DNA of 5,074 nucleotides from UMGS1124 sp045613165 (lineage in GTDB: Bacteria; Bacillota_I; Bacilli_A; RF39; UBA660): assembly GCA_045613165.1 (NCBI GenBank), contig JAZLAK010000070.1, positions 1 through 5,074 on the forward strand, given 5' to 3'. The notes beneath the pieces are model-generated. The model saw only the letters and a program-made list of their open reading frames with translations. It was not told the DNA's origin and ran no database searches. Position 1 is the stretch's first letter. Every line of letters starts with the position of its first letter. The position numbers and the translations under genes were made by a program. Below are positions 1 through 4,466 of the stretch, one piece after another.

Positions 1-1164
1 TATAGGTTTAATTTCTCCAGTAGGTATTAAATTTGTATTTTCGAAGTTTGAGAATAAATCATTTATTTTACTAATTCTATTTTCATTTTCTTCATCTAAA
101 AATTTATCTTCATCAACACTTACTAAATCAGTGTCATTAACATTAGAAATATCAGTATTTATAGTTGTGTCCAAAATAGTTTCTTCTTTTTGTTCTTCTT
201 CAACAATATTTTGTTCATCCAAAACTATATCTTCACTACTATCTTCTATTATAATATCATTAATATTTAATTCTTTCTTCTCTTCAAAAGGTAAAATATT
301 TTCTTGCTCTTCGATTATTTTATCTTCTTCAAAAGTATCATTTATAATAGTATCAAATACTTGAGTATCTCCTATTGTTTCATCAATTTCCTTAACTTCT
401 TCTAACTCTACTTCTTCATCTATATTTTCTAAACTTCTTTTAATAATATCATCTATATTAGAAGGTACAATATTCATTTCATCATCTATTTGATTACTAA
501 TAAATGTCATTTCATCTTTAAAGTTTTTATTTTCATCTATATTAGCTATTTCATCAAATACCATAGTATTTTCTAACTCTATTACTTTAGCTTCTCCATC
601 TACTTCAGTATCTTCTTCATCATAATTTACAAATGATATACTACTTCTATAATCCATTAAATTTTCAGCATGATCAAAAGCATAGTCAATAATATCATTT
701 AATCTTTCACTATAATAACTATAAACAACTTTTAATTTTTCTAATCTTTCTTCCTTTATAGTTTTATCTTTTTTCAAATTCATTAATAAATCTTTAATAG
801 TTCTTGCTTTATTAGTTAATTCAGCAATATGTTCTTTTTGTCTATTTATCTCTTTTAAGTTGTCATTAATCTTAAGTTTTATTTCACGATTACCTGCTTC
901 AACTACTGATACTAGATTTAATTTACCATATTTTTCACTTAATTCATTTAAAGAAAGTTCTAAAGATTTGTTGTCTAATTCTAATTCTTTTATTTTATCT
1001 TTAGCAGTATCTACTTGTACTTTATATTTTTTAGCTTCCTCAACTTTCTTATCCATTTGAATTTGAATATTATCTAATGTTGATATAGAGTTATCCAAAT
1101 TTTCTTTTGTAGTATCAATAATAGTTTTTAAATTAGCGTTTATTTCCTTGATCAAACTATCCAT
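1..1164 (-). CDS. Acidic coiled-coil protein of unknown function (C-terminus beyond the window)
   Basis: I do not recognise the family. The frame is open for 388 codons from ATG at 1162-1164 to the left edge with no stop, so the C-terminus is missing. The start is supported by an AGGAAGG ribosome binding site eight bases upstream and by a near-consensus promoter. There is no signal peptide or membrane segment, so a cytoplasmic location is likely. Residues about 1-165 are rich in Lys, Glu, Leu and Ile with heptad-like spacing, as in a long coiled coil (for example KKVEEAKKYK and KEERLEKLKVVY). Residues about 175-388 are strongly acidic, low in complexity and probably disordered, with many Asp/Glu clusters such as DEEVELEEVKEIDE near 249-262. 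A coiled coil followed by an acidic tail would suit a scaffold, adaptor or cell-division/chromosome-associated role, but that is only inference. The reading frame itself is secure; the function is unknown. Confidence 0.9.
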   Translation of the reverse strand, partial: MDSLIKEINANLKTIIDTTKENLDNSISTLDNIQIQMDKKVEEAKKYKVQVDTAKDKIKELELDNKSLELSLNELSEKYGKLNLVSVVEAGNREIKLKINDNLKEINRQKEHIAELTNKARTIKDLLMNLKKDKTIKEERLEKLKVVYSYYSERLNDIIDYAFDHAENLMDYRSSISFVNYDEEDTEVDGEAKVIELENTMVFDEIANIDENKNFKDEMTFISNQIDDEMNIVPSNIDDIIKRSLENIDEEVELEEVKEIDETIGDTQVFDTIINDTFEEDKIIEEQENILPFEEKKELNINDIIIEDSSEDIVLDEQNIVEEEQKEETILDTTINTDISNVNDTDLVSVDEDKFLDEENENRISKINDLFSNFENTNLIPTGEIKPI

Positions 1165-1172
1165 AATAACAA

Positions 1173-1179
1173 CCTTCCT
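1173..1179 (-). promoter_or_regulatory. Ribosome binding site of the coiled-coil gene
   Basis: AGGAAGG on the minus strand lies eight bases before ATG at 1164. It fixes the start of a reading frame that is otherwise open at the window edge. Confidence 0.8.
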
Positions 1180-1191
1180 ATTCTATAAAAA

Positions 1192-1220
1192 ATTATAACA
1201 AAAAAAAAATTTATTGTAAA
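1192..1220 (-). promoter_or_regulatory. Sigma-A promoter with a T10 tract in its spacer
   Basis: On the minus strand, TTTACA (1215-1220) is a -35 element and TATAAT (1192-1197) a perfect -10 element, separated by exactly 17 bases. The spacer contains ten consecutive T (1200-1209). The predicted transcript starts near 1185, giving a leader of about 20 bases before the ATG at 1164. The promoter serves the acidic coiled-coil gene. The homopolymer could vary in length and so alter promoter strength. Confidence 0.8.
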
Positions 1221-1248
1221 CTATTAAGTTAAATAAATTTTTCCTTAA

Positions 1249-1875
1249 CTATCTATAAAATTTAGAATTTATTAATTTTTTACCTAATGAATTTCTTTCG
1301 TTTAAATATCCATCACTAGTTACTATTTTTTCTCTTATTAAATCTTCATCATCAAGCAAAAACAATTGAGTATAAGTAGTATCCTTCATTTCTTCATTTT
1401 CATATCTATATTGATTTAATATTTGTTTAAAAACTATTAGTTTATATTTTTTAGGCATAGCAATATAAGATACAACTTTTTTATTATCCACTCTACCCAT
1501 TCCATCTACTAACCACCAATGTTCATCTTTTGGTTTTTTACTAAATGTTATTGCATTACTAAAATCTTTCATTTCTAAATCTTCTAATACTTCATCATAG
1601 TTTTCTAAACACATAGAATTATCAAGATTCTTTTTAGCGATTTCCCTATTTCTATATCTTTCACTCAATAGTACAAAACCACCAAAAATTCCTATACATA
1701 AAATCCCCATAATATTTATTCCATTACATAATAAAGCACTCAAACTAGTTCCTATAATTATTCCTAAACATTCAGGTAATCTTCTTTTTAAAAAATCTTT
1801 TATTTTTATTTTACCATTTAACTTATTTACAATATCAACTAAATCAAACTTTTTAGGCACATATACCTCTTTCAT
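1249..1875 (-). CDS. Uncharacterised membrane protein with an N-terminal two-helix hairpin
   Basis: This 208-residue protein is not one I recognise. A basic N-terminal region (residues 1-33, with KRR at 30-32) is followed by two closely spaced hydrophobic segments, about 34-50 and 53-71, separated by a short NGI turn. This suggests a helical hairpin with both termini in the cytoplasm, supported by the positive charges on each side (KRR before, RYRNR after). The remaining residues (about 72-208) form a soluble, charged domain with a notable HWWLVDGMGRVD stretch at 119-130 and conserved-looking aromatic positions, ending in SKFYR. The start is ATG with AGGGGAG six bases upstream and a promoter just before it. 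It appears to be transcribed alone: a terminator lies upstream and a separate promoter follows for the next gene. A membrane-anchored cytoplasmic domain is the safest description. Confidence 0.85.
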   Translation of the reverse strand: MKEVYVPKKFDLVDIVNKLNGKIKIKDFLKRRLPECLGIIIGTSLSALLCNGINIMGILCIGIFGGFVLLSERYRNREIAKKNLDNSMCLENYDEVLEDLEMKDFSNAITFSKKPKDEHWWLVDGMGRVDNKKVVSYIAMPKKYKLIVFKQILNQYRYENEEMKDTTYTQLFLLDDEDLIREKIVTSDGYLNERNSLGKKLINSKFYR

Positions 1876-1881
1876 ATTAAA

Positions 1882-1888
1882 CTCCCCT
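1882..1888 (-). promoter_or_regulatory. Ribosome binding site of the 208-residue membrane protein
   Basis: AGGGGAG on the minus strand lies six bases before ATG at 1875. It is a strong Shine-Dalgarno match and supports that start. Confidence 0.8.
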
Positions 1889-1904
1889 TTTTTTAGTAAG
1901 AAGT

Positions 1905-1933
1905 ATTCTACTACAAAATTATAATTTAGTCAA
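1905..1933 (-). promoter_or_regulatory. Sigma-A promoter of the 208-residue membrane protein gene
   Basis: TTGACT (1928-1933) and TAGAAT (1905-1910) on the minus strand are each one base from consensus and are separated by exactly 17 bases. The predicted start of transcription is near 1898, a short leader before ATG at 1875. The -35 element begins only five bases beyond the terminator hairpin of the DUF1294 gene, so the two transcription units abut. Confidence 0.8.
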
Positions 1934-1964
1934 ATTTAAAAGGTTACCAAAAAAGATAACCTTT
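1934..1964 (-). terminator. Hairpin terminator containing the DUF1294 stop codon
   Basis: The arms at 1955-1964 and 1939-1948 pair over 10 bp (AAAGGTTATC with GGTAACCTTT, one G-U pair) around a six-base T loop. The last codons and TAA of the DUF1294 gene lie within the hairpin. The T-tract after the stem is short and interrupted (TTTT then AAATTT, counting the last stem bases), so termination may be incomplete. No plus-strand gene ends here. Confidence 0.6.
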
Positions 1965-2207
1965 ATATAAATATATTAATATTAACCACAAAATGCTAAA
2001 TATAAAGAAATATATTTTAAACTTTAGTTTATTAGTCTTATGATTAAAAAATATCATTCCTAATATAGAACCGATAACTCCACCTATAAAACCAAAACAT
2101 AATAATATAAATTCACTTATTCGATACCAATGTCTTATAGCTAAAAATTTATCAATACCATAAATAATAAAACTAATAATATTAATCAAAAATAAATACT
2201 TTAACAT
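1944..2207 (-). CDS. DUF1294 family small integral membrane protein
   Basis: This 87-residue protein has the hallmark pattern of the DUF1294 family: YGIDK at 16-20 (the family's Y-x-x-DK motif), RISE at 29-32, a GG pair at 42-43 and FFNHKT at 53-58 (usually F-R-HKT), followed by Lys60 and Phe63. Three hydrophobic segments (about 2-19, 33-54, 64-81) place it in the cytoplasmic membrane. Its length is normal for the family, whose biochemical function is unknown. The ATG overlaps the end of the upstream gene by seven bases (ATGTTAA) and has no clear ribosome binding site of its own, so translation is probably coupled to that gene. The stop codon lies within a terminator hairpin. Family assignment is confident; no activity can be stated. 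Confidence 0.9.
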   Translation of the reverse strand: MLKYLFLINIISFIIYGIDKFLAIRHWYRISEFILLCFGFIGGVIGSILGMIFFNHKTNKLKFKIYFFIFSILWLILIYLYKGYLFW

Positions 2208-2701
2208 CCACTATAAGAATCTTCTATTTGGTATATATCATCCATCTTACTAATTATATAAGTAGTAGTTGTTTCAAATACATCTTCACTACCCGTATTA
2301 GTATTATTATCATTATCATTGATAGCAAAAGTATCATCTAACCTTTTATAAGTAATTTCTACATTAGCATATATTTTATCAGGATAATATTCTTTACCTG
2401 GACAATAATCTTCTTCAGTTAATAAAGTTACTTCATATTGATAAATATCTATTTTACCTGAACTTTTTAATAAAGATAAATATTCTTCTATTACATTCTC
2501 AACAATAGATTTATCATCTTCTATAATAGGCATAGTAGTTGTAGTAGTTAATGTAGTTGTCGTTGTAGTAGTTTTATTACTTTCTAGTTTCTTATTTTCA
2601 TTAACAACATATAATAATATTCCTAAAAAAGACAAAATTAATACTATAACAATAATAACCATTATCACAATTTGTGTATTTATCTTTTTATTCTCTTCCA
2701 T
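2201..2701 (-). CDS. Membrane-anchored extracytoplasmic protein with a poly-Thr linker, function unknown
   Basis: This 166-residue protein has a short charged N-terminus (MEENKK), one hydrophobic segment at about 10-33, then a Thr-rich linker at 44-56 (seven Thr, one Leu, five Thr), then a domain of about 105 residues. The layout suggests a single-pass protein with its C-terminal domain outside the cell, the Thr tract acting as a flexible and possibly O-glycosylated spacer across the wall. The outer domain contains two cysteines, Cys100 and the last residue Cys166, which could form a disulfide, and an Asp/Asn-rich loop at about 122-141. The alternating beta-like pattern (YANVEITYKRL, TTTTYIISKMDDIYQIED) resembles small NTF2-like or lipoprotein-type folds, but I cannot assign it. 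The start is ATG with GAGATGG a few bases upstream. It overlaps the DUF1294 gene, with which it forms a two-gene unit. Confidence 0.85.
   Translation of the reverse strand: MEENKKINTQIVIMVIIVIVLILSFLGILLYVVNENKKLESNKTTTTTTTLTTTTTMPIIEDDKSIVENVIEEYLSLLKSSGKIDIYQYEVTLLTEEDYCPGKEYYPDKIYANVEITYKRLDDTFAINDNDNNTNTGSEDVFETTTTYIISKMDDIYQIEDSYSGC
2534..2572 (-). repeat. Imperfect trinucleotide tract encoding the poly-Thr linker
   Basis: Thirteen consecutive codons encode Thr except one Leu (TTA). ACT and ACA predominate, with a single ACG, making a near-tandem AC(T/A) trinucleotide tract. It forms the spacer after the membrane segment of the 166-residue protein. Length could vary between strains without a frameshift, because the unit is three bases. 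Confidence 0.7.
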
Positions 2702-2845
2702 AATACCATCTCATTATAAAAATAACATTTATAAGATTAAGTATGAATATTTTTTTATACGATTTAGATTTTACTATGACATATATAATTTATATTAATC
2801 ATAAGCAAATTATTATATTTAATAACTTTTTATAGCTTACTTTTT

Positions 2846-2873
2846 TCGACAAACTTTTAATAAAAAATATTAT
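2846..2873 (+). promoter_or_regulatory. Probable promoter of the restriction endonuclease gene
   Basis: TCGACA (2846-2851) matches the -35 consensus at five of six bases, and TATTAT (2868-2873) matches the -10 at five of six, with a 16-base spacer. Transcription would begin near 2880, giving a leader of about 25 bases that contains the ribosome binding site. The surrounding DNA is very AT-rich, so chance -10 matches are common and confidence is moderate. Confidence 0.5.
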
Positions 2874-2888
2874 TTAATATACAACTTG

Positions 2889-2896
2889 AAAGGAAG
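2889..2896 (+). promoter_or_regulatory. Ribosome binding site of the restriction endonuclease gene
   Basis: AAAGGAAG lies nine bases before ATG at 2906 and supports that start for the plus-strand restriction gene. Confidence 0.75.
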
Positions 2897-2905
2897 AAAT
2901 AAATT

Positions 2906-3648
2906 ATGAAAACAGAAATTAATAATTTAAAAACAATATTCAAGAATATAAAAAATAAGGATTTTAATAAAAGTCTTAGAGAAGGATATACAAGTATAGG
3001 TTTTACTTTTGAAACTCTATTAAATAAAAATGAAGATAATCAATCATTACCTGATTATAAAGGTATAGAAATCAAAACTAAATTAGGTTATTCCAAAAGT
3101 CCATTAACTCTATTAACTATAACTCCTAAAAAAGATAATGATAGAGCATCAAAATATCTATTAGAACATTTTGGTTATCCAATAGAAACCTAAAATACAA
3201 ATCTTTTAGAACTGACGTATATGTAAATAAAAATAACATAGTAGCAAATAAATATATAATAAGATTAAAAATAGATTATGAAAATAATATATTAAAACTT
3301 ATAATCTTAGATTTAGATTTAAATATTATTAATGATACTATTTATTGGAACTTAAACGATATAAAAATAAGATTAGAAATAAAATTAAATTATTTAGCCT
3401 TAATAAAAGGATATCAATATAAAAAAAATGACGAAACATATTATAAATATACAAATTTAAAAATATATAAATTAAAAAATTTTGATAACTTCATAAAATT
3501 ACTAGAAAATAATAAAATATATATAACATTTAATATAGGATATTTTAGGACAGGTAAAAGAGTTGGAGAAATACACGATAGAGGAACTGCTTTTAGAATA
3601 TCAACAAATAATATAGGTGAACTATTTACTTTGATTGACAAAGCGTAA
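2906..3648 (+). pseudogene. MvaI/BcnI-family type II restriction endonuclease, disrupted by a frameshift
   Basis: Two adjacent frames together encode one restriction endonuclease of the MvaI/BcnI family, monomeric enzymes related to MutH. The first frame (2906-3193, 95 residues) holds the N-terminal part: IGFTFETLLNKNEDN at 31-45 corresponds to the family's G-x-x-LE-x-x-x-G-x-x-EN segment, and LPDYKGIEIKTK at 48-59 is the PD-(D/E)XK catalytic core (Asp50, Glu55, Lys57), followed by SPLTLLTITP. It ends at TAA (3191-3193) just after FGYPIE. The rest continues in the -1 frame to TAA at 3646-3648 and includes a WNLND stretch and the family's C-terminal HDRGTAFRI (from 3574), where BcnI has HDRGPHLRI. 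Adding one A to the AAA at 3186-3188 joins the halves into a 247-residue protein, close to BcnI and MvaI length. The stop follows the shift at once and no slippery heptamer is visible. It is therefore a pseudogene, unless the base was lost in sequencing. It is the only plus-strand gene, and no methyltransferase is visible. Confidence 0.88.
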
Positions 3649-3740
3649 AGTAACTCCCAATCAAGAGAAGAAGCATATTATAAAATAATTGCATTTTTAT
3701 ACTAAAATTATATTAAATATATATTGTTTGGGCTCAAGGG

Positions 3741-3768
3741 TAAAATAAAAACAACACAATTTGTGTTG
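3741..3768 (-). terminator. Rho-independent terminator of tRNA-Pro
   Basis: On the minus strand a 6 bp stem (CAACAC with GTGTTG, arms 3763-3768 and 3752-3757) around an AAATT loop is followed by TTTTTATTTTA. The flanking A/T bases could lengthen the stem and shrink the loop. It lies 13 bases after the tRNA 3' end. On the plus strand no T-tract follows, so it does not serve the restriction gene. Confidence 0.8.
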
Positions 3769-3781
3769 CTAAATACATAAA

Positions 3782-3858
3782 TGGTCGAGAAGACAGGATT
3801 CGAACCTGCGACCCCTTGGTCCCAAACCAAGTGCACTACCAAGCTGTGCTACTTCTCG
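3782..3858 (-). tRNA. tRNA-Pro (anticodon UGG), CCA encoded
   Basis: The 77-base cloverleaf is complete. The acceptor stem CGAGAAG pairs perfectly with CTTCTCG. The D arm is GCAC...GTGC with GCTTGGTAG in its loop. The anticodon stem CTTGG/CCAAG holds loop TTTGGGA with anticodon TGG (3822-3824). The T arm GCAGG/CCTGT (one G-U pair) encloses TTCGAAT. Discriminator A is followed by a genome-encoded CCA at 3782-3784. UGG with an unmodified or suitably modified U34 can read all Pro codons, so this may be the only tRNA-Pro in a reduced genome, though the window cannot show that. It has its own promoter upstream and a terminator downstream. Confidence 0.98.
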
Positions 3859-3892
3859 ATATAAAAAGCAGTTAATTACTTAACTACTTAAT

Positions 3893-3921
3893 AATATAGC
3901 ATATGTTTTAAATTTATGCAA
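3893..3921 (-). promoter_or_regulatory. Promoter of tRNA-Pro
   Basis: TTGCAT (3916-3921) and TATATT (3893-3898) on the minus strand are separated by exactly 17 bases. The start of transcription would be near 3886, about 28 bases before the mature tRNA 5' end. This promoter allows the tRNA to be made independently of the pilin gene upstream. Confidence 0.7.
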
Positions 3922-3943
3922 ACATTTTTTTATGAAATTTAAA
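3907..3943. repeat. AT-only inverted repeat between the pilin gene and tRNA-Pro
   Basis: Perfect 9-base arms TTTAAATTT (3907-3915) and AAATTTAAA (3935-3943) flank a 19-base spacer. It starts just after the pilin stop codon. The stem is all A/T and no T-run follows on the minus strand, so it would be a poor terminator. The spacer contains the -35 element of the tRNA promoter, so an operator role is conceivable but unproven. Chance is plausible at this base composition. Confidence 0.45.
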
Positions 3944-3945
3944 TA

Positions 3946-4356
3946 TTATGAACAAGCTGTATAACTTGCACCTTCTTGTATATCACTAGTTGCAACATTT
4001 GGAACTGAATTACTTGCTGTAACAGTTTTATTAATAGAATATTTAGAACCAGGATATTCAACACAATAACTAGTTATTTGAGCACTATTGTTAAATGTAA
4101 TTTTATATTTAAAATCTCCATCTGTTACAACAGTTGCAGTTGGTGCAGTATAAGACGCATCTAAAATAATTTTTGATTGCTCTTCTTCAAATTTTTGTTT
4201 TAAAACTTTTTGTGTTTCAGTAACAAGTGCTTTCTTTTTAGCATTATTTAAAGCAGTACCAATACTAGTAGTAGCAACAACCATTAATAAAGCTAATACA
4301 ACGATTACTGCTAGTAATTCAACTAATGTAAAACCTTTCTTATTTAACTTTTTCAT
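3946..4356 (-). CDS. Type IV pilin-like (prepilin) protein with N-terminal methylation motif
   Basis: The 136-residue product begins MKKLNKKGFTLVELLAVIVV, a textbook class III prepilin signal. Prepilin peptidase should cut after Gly8, leaving N-methylated Phe at +1 and the conserved Glu at +5 (Glu13), followed by a hydrophobic helix to about residue 29 that anchors and packs pilin subunits. A charged amphipathic helix (about 35-63) leads to a small C-terminal domain with Cys98 and Cys135, a likely disulfide loop of the kind that stabilises many pilins. I chose ATG at 4356 instead of the in-frame ATG at 4389: AGGTAGGA lies six bases before it, and the -10 element covers 4385-4390, so a longer product would not be transcribed. 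No pilus ATPase, platform protein or peptidase is adjacent, so assembly machinery would be elsewhere. It could be a competence/DNA-uptake or secretion pseudopilin. The general class is certain, the exact role is not. Confidence 0.93.
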   Translation of the reverse strand: MKKLNKKGFTLVELLAVIVVLALLMVVATTSIGTALNNAKKKALVTETQKVLKQKFEEEQSKIILDASYTAPTATVVTDGDFKYKITFNNSAQITSYCVEYPGSKYSINKTVTASNSVPNVATSDIQEGASYTACS

Positions 4357-4362
4357 TATTTT

Positions 4363-4370
4363 TCCTACCT
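4363..4370 (-). promoter_or_regulatory. Ribosome binding site that decides the pilin start
   Basis: AGGTAGGA on the minus strand lies six bases before ATG at 4356. It supports the shorter 136-residue pilin, whose leader peptide (MKKLNKKG) is of normal length, over an 11-residue longer reading. Confidence 0.75.
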
Positions 4371-4384
4371 TTCTTATAAGTATT

Positions 4385-4414
4385 ATCATACCTTATACAT
4401 AAATCATAATACAA
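4385..4414 (-). promoter_or_regulatory. Probable promoter of the pilin gene
   Basis: TATGAT (4385-4390) is one base from the -10 consensus; TTGTAT (4409-4414), 18 bases upstream, is a weaker -35 match. Transcription would start near 4378, giving a leader of about 22 bases before ATG at 4356. It lies directly after the terminator of the glycosylase gene, so the pilin has its own transcript. Confidence 0.5.
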
Positions 4415-4415
4415 A

Positions 4416-4454
4416 GAAAATAAAAAAGCAATATGTTTTTTAAATATTGCTTTT
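4416..4454 (-). terminator. Rho-independent terminator of the DNA glycosylase gene
   Basis: Arms 4444-4454 and 4424-4434 form a perfect 11 bp stem (AAAAGCAATAT with ATATTGCTTTT) around a nine-base loop, followed on the minus strand by a T-rich tract (TTATTTT after the stem's own T run). It begins 12 bases after the glycosylase stop codon. The plus-strand side is also followed by a few T, but no plus-strand gene ends here. Confidence 0.9.
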
Positions 4455-4466
4455 AATTTTTACATA

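Noticed and set aside
131..364. Plus-strand reading frame of 77 codons, Ser/Phe/Ile-rich
   Set aside because: It is the complement of the acidic tail of the minus-strand coiled-coil gene; GAA/GAT-rich codons read backwards give Ser and Phe. No ribosome binding site.
860..1060. Plus-strand reading frame of 66 codons
   Set aside because: It lies entirely opposite the coiled-coil region of the minus-strand gene, with biased composition and no start signals.
1227..1250. Hairpin after the 208-residue protein gene (AGTTAA/TTAACT)
   Set aside because: Only 6 AT-rich base pairs with a 12-base loop and no T-tract directly after it; too weak to call a terminator.
2713..2808. Promoter for the 166-residue protein gene: TATAAT at 2713-2718, or TTGCTT (2803-2808) with TATATG (2780-2785) at 17 bases
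   Set aside because: The first would start transcription inside the ribosome binding site and lacks a -35; the second matches the -35 at only three bases. A promoter must exist here but I cannot choose it.
3184..3193. Programmed -1 frameshift in the restriction gene
   Set aside because: The codons GAA ACC before TAA do not form a slippery X-XXY-YYZ heptamer and re-pairing after a -1 slip would be poor, so a mutation or sequencing error is more likely.
3441..3641. Minus-strand reading frame of 66 codons
   Set aside because: It is opposite the C-terminal half of the restriction endonuclease, whose plus-strand frame has family motifs; there is no ribosome binding site.
3631..3664. Inverted repeat TTGATTG/CAATCAA at the end of the restriction gene
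   Set aside because: Seven-base arms with a 20-base loop and purine-rich sequence instead of a T-tract afterwards; not a convincing terminator.
3649..3781. A tRNA-derived attachment site or mobile-element boundary next to tRNA-Pro
   Set aside because: I found no second copy of the tRNA 3' end in the window, no integrase and no terminal inverted repeats.
4357..4389. Eleven extra N-terminal codons for the pilin, starting at ATG 4389
   Set aside because: The probable -10 element covers 4385-4390 and a good ribosome binding site precedes ATG at 4356; the shorter leader is the normal type IV pilin form.
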